In this document: piece after piece, positions 36,257-50,419 of the stretch
Numbering within the stretch: position 1 is the first letter of the stretch
Layout: each line of letters begins with the position of its first letter
From: Otis tarda
Taxonomy: Eukaryota; Chordata; Aves; Otidiformes; Otididae
Length of the DNA: 64,000 bases
Direction of reading: 5' to 3'
NCBI GenBank assembly: GCA_026413225.1
Contig: CM048591.1
Span: 47,079,803 to 47,143,802, forward strand
The notes under the pieces: model-generated
What the model was told of the DNA's origin: nothing
Database searches by the model: none
The model's input: the letters and a program-made list of their open reading frames with translations, nothing else
Program-made: the position numbers and the translations under genes

Positions 36257-39200
36257 AGACATATTTCTTTGACTGTCAGCACATACACCCCTTCAGCATT
36301 CTTGTAGCAACCACCTTCTTTGAATGAGGACAAAGTCTATTTATTTCCTCCTTTTAATTTTTTTCTCTTTTTTTTTTTTTTTTCTGACTTAGTGCTGTGG
36401 TAACATCCAATGTCACTCAAGATCAAAATAGCAACAGAAGTTTATGCTACCAAATGAATGGGATTTTAAAGAATTTTACTGACATATGAAATGGTATGAG
36501 TAGCAGGAATAATTTCTTTGTGCCTTCATGACTGTATATCTGATGTATGTGTGTTTTGGAAAAGTTTAAATTTTGGAAAAAATATTCCGAATCTCAAAAG
36601 TTTTTCCAGCATAACAGTCACCTTTATTTGTATGCATTTTTATTTCACTGTTTCCAATGAGAGTTTACACCAAGAGTTTTTAATATTTAGACAGATATCT
36701 ACTCTGATACTTGGGATTTTTACTTGGCTTCTGTAAACATACTGGGATGCCCCTTGAAAACTACCTCCAAGACAGTAACATGTTCATAAGAATTTCTCCA
36801 CTTTCAGTGTTTTCCCTAAATTGTTGCTCATTTTATTAATTTAGTGGAATTATTCATAAACTTAAGTTATGTGTATGCTTAGTCAGGTTATGAATCCAAA
36901 TCCAGTTATTTGGTCTAATTTCTGTACAGTTAATAGACATTTTCTAGTTGATGTAACTGAGAATTTATTTCATCTCACTGAAGAGCATTGATTCCTTTCC
37001 TTATTCTGGTGTGAAATTTGTCACCTTTGATCTACTTGAAACTTGCCTGAAGTTCCTGACCTGTTAGTGTCAAGAAATACAGGTTCCACCTATGTCACTA
37101 TAGTGACTGACCTTCGTTGAATAACTTCCTGCTGGTAACAAAGCAGTTCTTAGGCTTGCCAGTAGTATAACATTTTCAACTGTGTTTATAAAGTAAACAT
37201 TCTGGGGATAATCTAGGATTTTTCAATATGTGACTATGTGGTTGAAAAATGGGAGAAAGAAAGCTTCAATGTTGTTTAGTATAACTCATTTTCCAAAATG
37301 TCTAACCATTATATTGACATTTAAAGCAAAGGACAATAAAGATTGGAGGATGGGGGCAGGCTTAATGGTTTACACAATTATCCTAGTGTAAATTTTAAAT
37401 AACCAGGAAGAAATATTGTTATTCTATAAATAAAAATATCTTCTTTACATGAGTGTTCATTTCTGCACACTGCACGCAAGCTAAAACCAGCCAATTAAAA
37501 TATTTCTATATTTACTCACTTACCCATTCTTTATATGTGTAATCACTATGTAAGTGATTAAATAGGTCATTAAATAATTAAACAGATTATTTTATTGGCA
37601 ATAGGAATTCATACTTCATACTGTATCGAGGATCTGAATACAAGTTCTAAGTTATTTGCCTACTTTCCTCTGTATATTACTCAATACTTGATCTGGAGAC
37701 TAATGCTTTATTTTAAAAATATATACGTGTACACATACATGTTCATTGAGTACAAAATCTTTATGAGGCCTTACTGATTGTAAGTTTGAAAGCAATTTCT
37801 TAGGAAGCACAGCTCAGAAACTTTGCTTTTGTGCTTTCAAAAACTTTAGCAATACATTTCCTTAGTGTTAGGTGTGATACTAGAAAATAAGTTACTACAA
37901 AGCAACCTTTTTCCTAGATGATGGTGATTTTACACAACTAGAACAGTCTGCAGCAAAGTGCTTTTAGTTTTGACAAAACATGTCATTCCTTGCCAAGACA
38001 GAAAGGATATTTAAGTTACTCTAACCTGTAACATTTCCTTTGCCCGACTATTTCAAGTCAGTTCAATATACATAGATCTACATTTTCTATGAAATCACTG
38101 CCCTCTTCTCAGCTTGTCAAGGAGATTTGCAGCACATACATCACAGGATTGCTATTTCCTCCATGAATTGTAGGACCTAGGAGTCAAAAGTGGCTTCAAA
38201 TCCTCAGTGATTTCAGTTATGACAATCCACACCTTGCAAAAATGCAATTCACATATACTCAACTTGAAATCAATTATGTTAATTAGTTCAAACTAAATTT
38301 TAGATTAGAAACAAAGGTCTGAATGAAAATATTGCTGAAAGTTTTGTTCTCAGAAAAAAAAGTTTTCAACTTTTTATCTTAACTAAGAACAAGAGTACAA
38401 TGTAGAAGTATTTTCATTTCCCTAAGAAATAGAAATTGTAATTTTATTTCAGCTCAAAGAGATGCCTGAAAATATTCAGGAAGAATAATATTATTAGTTA
38501 TATCTTCATGGCCCTTGTGTCTTCTGTGTGCTTTGGAAAAGGCAATATATATATTGTGTACAAAACGTGTTGTACAGGGCGTGAGCAAGGAATAAATGGT
38601 ATTGACAGTGTTCTGTCACACATTCTGGAATCCAATAACACGTTTGTTATTCTGTTTTATACATGTAATTTCCTTCAGTCTAATGTCTACCTGCACACAA
38701 ACACAATGTCATTTTTTTCTCCTTGCACAAGGAAATAACATACAGAGAAACAGTAGTGTGAAAGTTGAACGATGTATATGGTGGAAAACAAGACTCAGTC
38801 CTACATATATGCAGAGAAGCCACATACACGTACAAAAAATATCTCAGAAGAGCTAAAGAGCAGAAATAACTCTTTCAAAAATGTGGCTTAGCTGACTAAA
38901 ATTGTCCCTTAAAAGGCTACTGGAGCCACAGGAGTGCTAAGGCTCCACTTCAATGTTCTATGTATCTCTTTTAACATTACTTCACAACCTGTGAAGTAGG
39001 TTTTTAGAGCAAAAGTATAGCATTCTGTTTGATGGCTTTTAACCTTCATCTTTTCCATCTAGGTATTTGTGCACCAGAATTCACCATATTATCCAAATCT
39101 CATCTACCTCTTTATAAAGACTTTGAAAATAAGCCTTTCAACTTTATCTCTTGAAAAGCAGCAAATTATTCAAAAACATTTTTACAAAGTATCTCTTGAT

Positions 39201-40721
39201 GTCCTAACCCTACACAAAAAGGGAAGGATAGCTTTTATTCCTTAATGTCTTTTCTGGATTTTTCAGTTCTAACACAGAATACTCATGACAACAGTTGCCT
39301 TGTGAAGACCCTGGACGAAGACAAGAGAAATTGGGCACTACATAACATCATTTCACATTAATATGTTGAGTCTGGTGGGAGCTCTGCATTCTCTTACTTT
39401 AAAAAGGTGAAAACATCAGATCATACAGCTCATAAGAGTCCTAGAATCTTAAAAAGACAAGTCATTAACTGTATAATCAGAAATCAGGCAAGACAAGTGG
39501 TGAGGAAATGTTAGCAGGGGGTTTTTTGTTACTCTTTCGCAGGCTCGGGCCCAGGATTTTCTTTTATCTAGGTCATAAAACACAACACAGACCTTCTAGA
39601 CAGCACAGCACAGACCACTGAGTTGAATGTAGTGTATGAGCTATTATGTCATGTCTATCCTACAGCTTTGGCAGGGACACCTAAGCAGAGTTTCTCAGTA
39701 AAAAAAAAAAAAACAACGATAAAATAGAAGCTGCTCCTGAGAGACTTCCCACTTGCAACTGGTGATAGTGGGTCTGGAGCACAGGTTATCAGTAACCATT
39801 TCCATCTCCCATCCCAGCAGTTTCCATGGAAGACTACAGTTCAAACTGTCACAGGAAAGTTAATTCAAACTAAAATCAGTTACAAAGGCAAAGACATCAA
39901 AAGAACCGCAAGTACTGGACTTTAACTAGCACGTCTCAAGAGGAAGAAAAATAGCAAACAACATAGCTGGTGCAAGTTCGGCTGGCTGAACCATACTTGA
40001 GTTGTGCTGAACTTGACAGCAGAAAAGGCAGGTAGGAAAGTCTTCTCCCTCCCTCTGAAAACTTTTCTGTAAAGGGCTGTGCCAAATGTGATACAGCCTG
40101 AGGGTAAATACCAGCACATACAGAAATAGATGACAGCTCTGTTCATTTCAGTTTTTCAAACTCCATCTCAAAGCTATTATTTAGTATGTGTTGAAAGCAG
40201 AAAAATATACTACAGCTATGATTGTAAAACCTGCAGGAAAACTCGATGCGCAGGAAAGCATGCATATATGAAGTGCAAGCCTTCAGCATTACATATGTAT
40301 TGTTCTGGTTTGATGTGCTCACAAAGTTTGAATGTTAAGAGAAAGCATATCTGGAATTCAGCCCATAAACAGACAAAAAAAAAAGGAGTGTCATGTACCT
40401 CACATGAGGAATTAGTAAGGCAGAACAGTCTTTTACAAACACTGGTGGCAGATACATATATATACATGCACTTATGCACTCTCATACTGTCAGTGAAATT
40501 AACAGATGATGACTTTGCACTGCATGATGTTTTGCAAATTTAATGAATCTACAGCAGGAACTGGCCCCTCTTACTCTCTGTATTTAACTTCAAATAAGTA
40601 ATTCCATTTTATTTTACTATGAGCAATAGGGACATAAATTTCAGCTAGTATCTTGACTTTTCGTGTTGATCCTTGTTCCAAACTATCACTCTGAACACTC
40701 ACTGACAGTGTCAGATACAAA
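36257..40721. other. non-coding DNA
   Basis: Unique AT-rich sequence with a T run at 36368-36383 and an A run near 39702-39713. The 137-codon plus-strand ORF at 40130-40543 is Cys- and Lys-rich but has no domain pattern and no supporting splice structure. No gene is called. Confidence 0.6.
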
Positions 40722-40726
40722 TATAG
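40722..40726. repeat. 5-bp target-site duplication, left (tatag)
   Basis: tatag directly precedes the LTR and recurs at 41885-41889. Confidence 0.85.
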
Positions 40727-40911
40727 TGTCGTAGTTCAGCCCCGATCGGGACCAGACTACGCAGTCTCTTTCTCACTCCCCCCCACCCTCCGAGAGAATA
40801 GGGGGAGATAATATAAGGAAAAACGGCTTGAGGTTTGAGATAAGGACAGGGAGAAAATCCTTAAAGTTACCATTACAAGCAAAACAGACTCGACTTGGGG
40901 AAAACTATTCA

Positions 40912-40917
40912 TTTATT
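40912..40917 (-). terminator. LTR poly(A) signal AATAAA, copy 2
   Basis: tttatt on plus; context gtaataaatgaatag in sense, followed by the conserved ttccccaagtcgag. Confidence 0.7.
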
Positions 40918-41076
40918 ACTACAAACAGCAGGATAATGAGACAGAGAACAAGATAACCTCCCCTCACCCCTCCTTCTTCCCAAGCTTAACATTATCTCTA
41001 CTACCTTCCCCCTCACCCTGAGCGCCACAGGGGGGAAGAGGGAATGGGGATTGCAGTCAGTTCATCACGCGTTGTT

Positions 41077-41478
41077 TTACGCCGCTGCTTCATGGTCAGA
41101 GGAAGATCTCCTCACATTCCTCCCCTGCTCCGTTGTGGGGTTCCACCTATACACCACAGTCCTTCGTGAAACTGCTCCGGCGTGGGTCATCTCTTCCACG
41201 GAGTGCAGTATCTCCAGAATGGCTGTCCCAGTGGGCCCTCCACGGGCCACAGCCACCTTCAGGCATCCACCTCCCCCAATGTGGGGTCCTTCACGGGCTC
41301 CAAGTGGATCTCTGTTCCTCCATGGACCTCCATGGGCTGCAGGGGGACAACCTGCTCCACCCTGGTCGTCACCACAGGCTGCAGGGGAATCTTGGCCAGG
41401 AGCCGCATTACTCCTCCCTCTCCTTCTGAACTGACCTTGGCATCTGCAGCCGTTCCTCTGACAAGAAAAGTTCTTCAC
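41077..41478 (-). other. sense-strand ORF inside LTR copy 2 (133 codons)
   Basis: This ORF runs in the LTR sense direction within the long GC-rich R region. It starts MKNFSCQRNGCRCQGQFRR and ends SSSDHEAAA. Copy 3 has the same frame open for 126 codons. The seven-residue difference corresponds to an in-frame 21-base length change in the middle. Copy 1 is closed by a TGA soon after the matching start. The protein is Arg-, Gly- and Pro-rich with no recognisable domain. It could be a chance product of GC-rich sequence in two recent copies. Confidence 0.3.
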
Positions 41479-41701
41479 AACAGGCTGGCAGACACCTCTC
41501 AGAATCTCTTCACATCATCCAGCTCATCTCCTCTCCACTTCTTGCAGCCAGGTTGGGCCAAGTTGGGCCCAGTTGGCTGCCTGGCAAGAGGCCAGAGGGT
41601 GAGGTGCAAGGCCCATGAGGCCCATGCCTCCCCCTCTGCGCCTCTGCCCCCGCTCAGCTTCTTCACATCTTCTCTTCTTTTTTTTTTTCTGTTTTTCCCT
41701 T

Positions 41702-41709
41702 CTTAAATA
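41702..41709 (-). promoter_or_regulatory. TATA-like box of LTR copy 2
   Basis: cttaaata on plus, TATTTAAG in sense, upstream of the purine-rich leader. Confidence 0.55.
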
Positions 41710-41884
41710 CGTTATCGCAGAAGCGTTATCACGGAACATTCTGCCACAAGTCGGCTCGGCCTTGGCCAGCAGCTGGTCCGCCCTAGGCCTGGCCGAATCC
41801 AGTGAACAAAGGGGAAACAACTTCTAGCAGTTTCCTACAGAAGCTACCACCTTAGGCCCCCTCTCAGTAAACAAAACCACAACA

Positions 41885-41889
41885 TATAG
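41885..41889. repeat. 5-bp target-site duplication, right (tatag)
   Basis: Exact partner of 40722-40726. Confidence 0.85.
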
Positions 41890-44800
41890 GCAATACAGAC
41901 AGGAAACCGGGAATCTTCTGCAGATACCGTTTATGGTATACTTATTGGATTGGTTCACATTTCACAATAAATATAAAGAACTCAATAAACAGGTGTACTA
42001 AATATAAATTTAATATCTGGAAACAGCTCTTTTTCAAATGTTTGTAAAGACAGTATGTTTTATATTTCCCTTAAAAATTGAATGTTCAAAGTGCTTCCAT
42101 ACATGATTCGTGTCCATATTTTCTGGCAGGTTTAGAAAAAGGACACATGCTGGTTTTTGAGAACAATTTCTAGAGGATTCAAGAAAATGCCTTTTAGTCA
42201 ATAAACTGTGAAATAAGCGCATCCATTATCCTTTTAAGAATTTCCTTCAAAACAGGAATCTTTTCCAGTGCTTGTAATTCGTCAGTCCAATTAAAGAAAG
42301 GGTGACTGTTGTCTCCCAGATTGGAACAGCAATAAAATCTTCATTTACTAGGAAGTAAACTACTATCTCACTCTAGGATTTAGATTTTGAGACTAATATT
42401 AGACAATACTTAAGAGTTCTTAAAGACATAGTGTATTATTCCCTTAGGACCACATTGGTAGTGCTTTTACAGTTACGAACAGAAAATAGGGAACATATTT
42501 CATCACTTCTGCAGCAGTGAGAATTTCTAAAGTCTCTATGTGAAGCACAAGAGCATAAGAAAACATTTCAAGCTCTTAGACAACAACCAGGGCTTTAGAT
42601 TATAACATTTTTGGCATCTCCTTCTCTGCTCAATATTTTGACTTTGAATGTGGTATTTCTTTCAACTTCATTTTGTGCTTCTCAGTCTTCATAGATATTC
42701 TGCATTCTTGTGTTTACATCTTCTTTCTGCCACATAGAATGTAAGTTGGCAAGGTGAACAGGCCAGCATATAACACTGCAATTTTTTTTTATCTATGTTC
42801 ATTTTTTTTAACAATATGTGCTCTCAGCTGTCTTGTGTATCCTATTTTGTATGCAGCTGAACAATGACTCTGTGAGAACTCATCATTATCCAGCCTGGTC
42901 ATCAAAGGTTTTGTGGGTGCAGTAATTCGTGGTTTTTTCTTTATAATTCACATGATGCATCGGAGGTCAATGTAAATTACAAAAGGCCTGTAATTTAAAC
43001 ATTTGCTGGCTTTCTGCTTCACAAGTATGATGGACATCTTAATGGTATGACTAAGATTATTGAGGAACATAAAGATCACCCTTTATAAAGAGCTCACAGC
43101 TGCAAACACTCTCACAATAAGCTTCAAACTACATTCATATTTTCTGAAACCACATTTGTATTTTCTGTCAGATATACTTAATACCTGCAGAATGCTTCTG
43201 CCACATGTGCCATTAAATTCACCTGAAATGTAATGATCCATCTCTTGTAAAATTAAGTGGAATGGGCTGACACTTTTCTGCAATGAACTCCTGATATTGC
43301 AATGGTTGTACTTTATTGAAGCTTTTCTTTGGGATTTCTACAAACAAAACCAGGATAAACTATTCATATTTTAATATGAAATGAATTGCACAAACAATGA
43401 CAAATTTTTGATTAAACAATCTGGCAAGCAATTTTCATCAAATTGAGAGGCTATTAAATTATATAGAATTCCTTTGCTTTAACACTCAGACTGCAATCTA
43501 CATTTAATAGTTGCTAAGCATTCTTCTGATGTCTAAACTATTTCTAGATGGAAACAAAATGGATTTTGTAATAAAAGTAGAATTAAAGAAGATAAACTAA
43601 TAGGAGTCTATTAATTTTTATTCGCTTTATTTTTTACCATCTGTATGCTACAGGGTTTGCAAATGGTATAGTAAAGAAGTACACATATGGACAGGAATAT
43701 GTGCCAAAAAAAATCTCTGAATAACAGAGAAGTTACAGTAAAACGACAGGTAGGTAGGTATCCTGCTGTTGTTAGCATGCCCCGGTAATTACATTTAGTA
43801 GTTTTTTGAGGGTTTTGTTTTGTTTTGTTTTTAATTAATACCATGTTTTATTTCATCTGCTTAGTAAGACTTCAATTATGTCCCAAGACTGCAAAGAAAG
43901 CAGAAAGCAGTACCAAAAAACTGCCACCTTGGGAAAGGACTCTTCTCTTCAAGACTGTTAGCTTCATTAGTAATTCTATTTAACCATGTTTTGCAAGTTA
44001 TGAATTACAGTGATAGGCACTCTATACATACTCTGCTAGCACTGGTTTCTGTGATGTCTAAGTGATGCTGGCAATATTTGCCACACATATGGTGTGAGGC
44101 TTTTCCTTAATCTTATCATGCTGCACAGTGCAGCCAGGTTTATACAGCACAGCAGCCTTTTTTCCCCTTCAGATAAGAGCTAGAAACACCAAGGAATCAG
44201 CAATTTCAAAGATCTGTTGGGCTAACAACACTAAGTCATGGCCAAAGGAAGAGACAAAGTTACTTTTCCTTCCAGCATCACCCTGTGCTGAAGTTTCTGT
44301 CAAGGGACAAAGTGCCTCAAGGAAAAGTGCTGGCTCATGAAAGAGAACACAGTGTCTCGTGATAAATGGTGGCAAAAGTATAAAAAGCCTCCTGTCACTG
44401 CTGCTTGAAAGTCAAAATGCCCATGCCCTAATGCCTTACTAGCATTACGAACTTGTATCAGTACTACCAAACATTCAAATGCAAGTATCCACCAGTTGTG
44501 AGGGGCATTTCAGTTTGACTTCTGATATCTGGGTTGGAAAAGTCTTACTTGCAGGCAACATTCAAGCTAAAACTACTGGAACCCACTTTAACTTGGGCAA
44601 AGACATGTATAAAGCCTGCCTTCCTCAGAGCACAGCTGATCCAAGGTAATATCCAAGGCTTTCCCTCCTTGATTGTGCTGAGAGCTCTACGAAGCCTGTT
44701 CAGCCATCTCTGAAAGCTTCTTCCAGTCCCACCAGTAGAAATAGACTTTTGCCTGCGTATGGACCTTAGATAGGGAGTGCATGCTGGTAACAATAGATAT

Positions 44801-47800
44801 AAAAAGTGAAACAAAGATTCCCTCCTTTTTAGCTATTCCATTTGACTATCCAGTAAAACATGGAAGGGAAAATCTGGACTGTATGGGTGACAGCCCTGTC
44901 CCTGATCCTTCCTCTTCCAATATTGCTTGTGCCAAAGCATGAGTGCAAGCTGCAGCATGATCATTTATAGCCCTGAAAAGCACTTGTATTAGAAGTCAAA
45001 ACACTGTCAGCAATTCCTGTGGAGCTATAAATAAGTTCAAGGGGCATCTACAGAGTGATAACAATGCATTTAGGCTCAAGGAAATATTGATAGGTGCAGA
45101 CTGTTTCTGAGCCCCACGAGACAGTACTCAGGTCCTCAATCCACTCCACAAAGCTATCACAGTACCATTAAGCACTGTTGCTGTGATGACAGTGAGCCAT
45201 AAAGTCAGTGCTTTCTAGTACCAGAAACAATCCTCCTCATCTTTCGCTTGTGTAGCTGCTTCTTCCCCTCCTGATTTTGCAGGCAGGGAACTGGCATGTT
45301 GAAGCAACCTTGACCCAATCTCCGCCTTGTTAGACAGAGGCACTAAGGCAGAAGAACTGGGGAGCTATTTTTCAGCTAGTAGAGGACAGGCACAGGCATT
45401 TTCTTTTTCTCTCTCTTACATGTGTCAGAAAAAAATGGGAAACTAACAAGCTTAATGCATCTCCTCTGTGATTTAGTAATTCCCCCAGTTGCTCCTGAGG
45501 AAGTACAGTGATGTACTGCTGTTCTTTCACGGGAAAGGGAAACTCATAGCATAGCCCCTGCTTAAATGACATGTCACAGACACTTTTTCTGTTGCTGTAG
45601 CTCCTAGCAGAAAATACCAACTTCTTATTTCAAGAGAAAGTACCAATGAATTCAGTTCAAGAAACACAGGTTGGACACTGTAAGTTAAGCCCAGGCAAAA
45701 ATGTATAGGAAAAAAAACACATAACATGATTAGTAAGTTTAATTTTTATTCTAGTATAACCACAAACTACAACATTCTTTCAGCGCTGCTGGTAGCATTG
45801 GCACAGCCCAGCATCATATTTGCTATCAAGTCTGTTTGTGCATGTTCCTCAAGTATTTATTGTCTTCAGAACAGTACAGCAAAATGCGAATCCAGAAATT
45901 TTAAGGGCAAAGGACAACTTTTAAAGAGTAAATATCTGATATTGAGATAGATATATTGTTGTGTATATTTGAAATAATAAATCCACTTATTTTTCCCGCA
46001 ACTATCAGCTGGTTTCAAAGAAAGTAGTAAAGGCAGAAGAAACTCATACATTGTTTGCTTTGTTTTTCCTTAGAAGATAAGTGAAAAGTAACAGTATATT
46101 TGGTTTCTAAGGAGAACCCAGGTGACGCACTGGCAGAAGAAAAAGTTATCAAAGAAAGGAGTGATGAAATAGCTTGACTCTATTATCTTGATTATTAGAT
46201 CTCACTCACCCTTCATTGCTATATGCTTTGTCTTTGCCTTCTAATATGTCATTTGGCAGCATTCTTTCTTCCTGCTATTATGAAACACAACTTTCTTGCA
46301 ACCTTCCTCCAGACTCACTGATGATAACTTTGTATGGGTTTTTTCTAGCCAGAAGACTCCTGCGTGCTGATATGCCATTTCACAGAGTTAAGCCAAAACT
46401 CCTAGGAGAGTTAACAAAATGATTTTTTTTTTTTGTTGAGGTTAAATTGTTCATGCTCCAACATATCTACAACCCTTAGTAATGGACCCTAGAAAATTTT
46501 GTTTTCACATACCTTCAGTACATTTTACCAAGAAGTAACATTTAAGGCATATCCTCCAGCTGCCCTATACCCAATGTTTTTCTCACTCCATTTATTTTCA
46601 ATCTTATTCCTCCATTCTGAGCAATTATAAATATAACTTACCAGCAAAGTGTCCCGTACCCTATTTGCCACGATCTAATCATAGACCACATGATGTTAAG
46701 CCTTTAGTCACCAAGGCAGATTTTCTACCTAAAGCTTTGAGCTGATAACGTAGAGGACAGCCTTGCTCTACAGGAGCAGTTACAAAGGATTTCAGAAACG
46801 CAACATTTCCACAAGACGGAATAATAAAATCCAGTAGCTGAAGTATGCTTTATACTGTGACATACCATTTTTTAACAGTCAACAGGATCATGACACTGAA
46901 AAAAATATGTATAGAAATTTAGCTCGTGGACATTTTAAAATATTCTTTAACTTATTGGCAAATCTCAGTGCAAATTAGGACACAGCCTTTCCTAAATTAC
47001 CATTAAAGAAAAATTTCAAGTGTTACAAGAGATGGTAAGATCTTGGCTTACCTGTCAACCTATGTCTTGATTATAGTGAATTTTATCATTGTAAATTTCA
47101 TGTTAATGCCAAAGTAGAAATGTAATTACCCAAATGAAAGGTAAAAGAGAGAAGGCCAATAAAATAATTGGGATAAGAAAGATATGGCTTAATTAGAGAT
47201 TTAGCTTTCATGAGTCAAAAAGCACTGCTTAGACTTTATATATAAAGACCAATCTACATCTCACTGAAGTCTACAGAGGAAAAATTATCTTCAACTTTAA
47301 AGAACTTTAGATCAGCCCTGTAAATGTTAATGTTACATTACAGAAGTCTGTAAACTAAAGTTTTCCTGCCTTTCAGGGTAAAGCTGATCCACTAACAACA
47401 TCTTGCAACTGTGAGATAGTGTGGATTTCTGTACGTGCCTGCTTATCCCAGGAGAGTTTTATGTTTATATGCCTTCTCCTGAAACACCACACTGTCTCAT
47501 ACAAGTCACTAACAAGAGGCACAGCATGCCTGCATCCTCATTTATTAAAAGCTTCTCTCTCTAAATGGCATTAATCATCATCCATAACAGTCTCTTGTCT
47601 GACCAAGCACATGTAGTGCATTACTGGAGATAAAAATCTAGTCAGTGGTGTGGGGACACAGGAGATGGAAGTGCAAGAGCAATCTAAATATCCCTCTGAG
47701 AAGGCTGCTTTAGTATCCCCAGTCAAATCATTTCCGGAAGACATAGCACAGCGATGAAAGATACAGAAGGAATTTGATCTTTTCATGTCACGCTTAATCA

Positions 47801-49044
47801 AAAAGGCTAGAGAAAATTAAATGTAATAAACATAACCTCTTATTAAATAAGGGCTACCATTACATTGTCTTCCTTCTCCTATGATCCTTACTTCTCTAGT
47901 GGCTGATAGTACTTTCCCAAGAGAGAAAAGCAGGGGAGGGAAACTCAAATTTTATGAAAATATGAACCACATATTTCCAAGCAGTCAGGAGCTTATTATT
48001 TTTCATTTTAAATTCAATTTAAATTCCTCCCACTCTTCCAGAAAATGCCAAAGCACAATGCATGGAATGCTGTCTCTATTTGAAAGTATACATATGTATA
48101 TATCAGACGTTCTCTCAGTGTCCTGTTTCTACATGATTCTGCCTAATCCTTCACTCAAAATTCCTTCTGTCCTCATGCTCCTGCACAAGATTAATTCCTG
48201 AAGTGTAAGAAAAAGAGCAAGTTCTCAGATTTAGCTCATCCTTCTCTTCACTAAGGAAGTGTTTACAGCATAAAAGCTTCCTGGAAGGATTAAGCAAGAC
48301 ATTTTCAACTGAAGGAAATAAATATTTTTCCTTGATCTTGTATTCTACAGAAGAGTTTGATAATCTGATATGTAGTGAAAACAATAGTAATGAAACATTG
48401 GCTTTTTCTCAAATTCTTCAGTTGATTTGCTCTAGATCTATCTCTGGTTCCTCTTCATCTATTCTCCAGGGGGAAAAAAAAAAAAAAAAAAGCTTTCTTT
48501 TTATTTTTCTCCTTAACAAAAGCATTGTGACTTTCCCATCAGTTGCCCACCACTTTTGGCTTCTCCAGCAAACAAAGACCTAAAATCCTGGTTAGGCTGA
48601 CAACTACAGGGGAGTTACTTTTGCAAATGCCTGCAGATCTGATCCAAAGAGGATTTTATATTTACAGTTTAACTCATCTTATTTTCCACTCTTCAGGATA
48701 ACCTTTTACACAACTGTAGATAGTCTTCAGGTAATAGCTGTTAAAATACACCACGGCAGCAAACAAGCTTTGCTTTTCAGTTTCTACTTTGCTATAATTA
48801 TGTCACACACATTCAATCTTAAAGTTTAACATTTGATGAGGGCTGCTGAAGCTCTGCATTTCCATTTATACAAGAATTTCTAACATTCATTGTCAATTGG
48901 AATACAGAGACTAAAATGTCCGAACCCATATATCAATAAGCTTCTAAAAAATGAAAAAAAAAAAATTGGCTACATTTGTTTTACATGCATGCACTAATCA
49001 TTTTAATGTTCCATCTTACTAAGCAAGATGTCATCTTTGACTGT
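41890..49044. other. non-coding DNA
   Basis: AT-rich unique sequence. The region 44100-45400 is slightly GC-richer. At 44158-44173 a strong acceptor-like ttttttccccttcag precedes an open frame that stops at 44341, but no family or coding signal is convincing. An A run occurs at 48474-48490. No transposon is recognised. Confidence 0.55.
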
Positions 49045-49230
49045 ATAGAATCACAGAATCATAAAATAGTTTGGGTTGGAAGGGACCTTTAAAGATCATC
49101 TAGTCCAACCCCCCTGCAAGGAGCAGCAACATCTCCAAATACATCAGGTTGCTCGGAGCCTGATCCAGCCTGGCCTTGAATGTTTCCAGGGAAGGGGCAT
49201 CTACCACCTCTCCGGGCAGCCTGTTCCCAG
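49045..49230 (-). mobile_element. CR1 LINE short 3' fragment
   Basis: The plus strand reads the CR1 tail tagaatcacagaatcataaa, then the 3' UTR (ggttggaagggacctttaaa) and about 100 bases of the ORF2 end, stopping at cagcctgttccca. It is a 5'-truncated minus-strand copy of the ATTCTATG-tail group and codes for nothing. Confidence 0.92.
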
Positions 49231-49270
49231 AGACCACCTGGACCACCACCTGGACCATCACCACCCTCAT
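49231..49270. repeat. short GGTGGTCC-type minisatellite at CR1 edge
   Basis: gaccacctg, gaccaccacctg and gaccatcaccac follow one another directly at the 5'-truncation point of the CR1 copy. This imperfect tandem of about 12 bases may have arisen when the insertion was resolved. Confidence 0.6.
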
Positions 49271-50414
49271 TAAAGTAGTAATATAAACCCAAATAGCTAG
49301 TGGCCATCACAGCAAATATTCTGACTAGTTGTTATATGTATAGCAGCTAAGAAGATTAAAAATTCCCCAACATCATAGTTCCTTGCCCCTAACTAATACC
49401 TTTATGTTTGAAAAGAAGCCAATAATGGCAAGTTTATGATCCCATTTTTGCTCCTCAGCACAGCTGGCTGGGTATGCATCATGGACCAGTCTTCATCCTC
49501 CAGTGTGTGTGGTGAGCTATTGATCCAGAACAAGCCCCTTCCCATCTGATCAAATTTCCTCCTGTGTATGCCAAAAATACTTTCAGCCTCCTGAATTCCT
49601 TTTAGCATAACTGAAGGAACCTAGGCAGAATTAGAATTACTTCAAAATAAAATGTATCTTATACATTTTTAAACTACATGAAAATATTACAGAGAGGGAC
49701 TTGTAATCAGATTCAAAGGGAAAGTGAAGTCAAACTCATGATTCATCCATTAGAGTTTCTCACTATAGGTAATAAATGAGGCATTTCTAGAGCAACTGAA
49801 TAGTTTGTACATTTTCACAGTAGATCAGACTCATACAGCAGAAGCTGGTTTTGTAATTGTTGACACATTGAGGGAAATTCAGTGACTCAGTGATTTTCAT
49901 TTCCACCTCGATAGTACCCTGTTGGAACACAGGCAGGCAAATCTTATAATATAAGCGATGTAGAAACACTTGTTACCTAAAGGGTTTTATTTGCTTACAC
50001 TATGCATGATTCTTTAGCTATATTTCCTGTGCAAACCTGAATCTCATAATAAACAACACAGGAATTTTTATTAGTTTTAAAAACTCAAATTGACTTTGTA
50101 CCCAAAGTCACTTTGATCAGTGATATATCCCTATGCCAGTAAAGCAGTGAAAGAAAGACTTCAGCACTACCATTTTGTGAGCAGAAAAACTCCATAACCT
50201 TTGAATTAGAATAATAGATATCAGTATTAATTTATGTAGACTATTACCCAAGGAAGGATAATGCAAATACATTAATAATGTAGTAAAGAGGTTAATTGCT
50301 TTGCTCCTTTCTGCACACCAAAACAAAGAAGGATGGGACTGACCAAATTACTCATGCCTTAAAGCACAGGAAAACAAGTCACCTTTATACCTTCTAAGAA
50401 AAGAAAAAAAAAAA
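49271..50414. other. non-coding DNA
   Basis: Unique sequence; only short ORFs and an A-rich stretch just before the LTR (50399-50414). Nothing is recognised. Confidence 0.6.
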
Positions 50415-50419
50415 GCATG
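50415..50419. repeat. 5-bp target-site duplication, left (gcatg)
   Basis: gcatg precedes the LTR and recurs at 51562-51566. Confidence 0.85.

Larger units (their letters stand above)
40727..41884 (-). mobile_element. solo LTR, family A copy 2 (ERVL-like)
   Basis: A 1158-base LTR with its sense strand on minus, beginning TGTTGTGGTTTTGTTTACTG at 41884 and ending CTACGACA at 40727. An exact 5-bp duplication, tatag, flanks it. TATTTAAG (41709-41702) and AATAAA (40917-40912) sit at the same relative positions as in copies 1 and 3. By eye it is very similar to copy 3 over most of its length and clearly less similar to copy 1. The end palindrome is CCCGATCGGG, as in copy 1. No internal viral sequence remains. 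Confidence 0.95.

Noticed and set aside
40130-40543. 137-codon Cys/Lys-rich plus-strand ORF
   Set aside because: Cysteines show no zinc-finger spacing; probably chance.
44158-44341. Possible terminal exon after a strong acceptor-like tract
   Set aside because: The reading frame has no protein-like features and no poly(A) signal follows closely.
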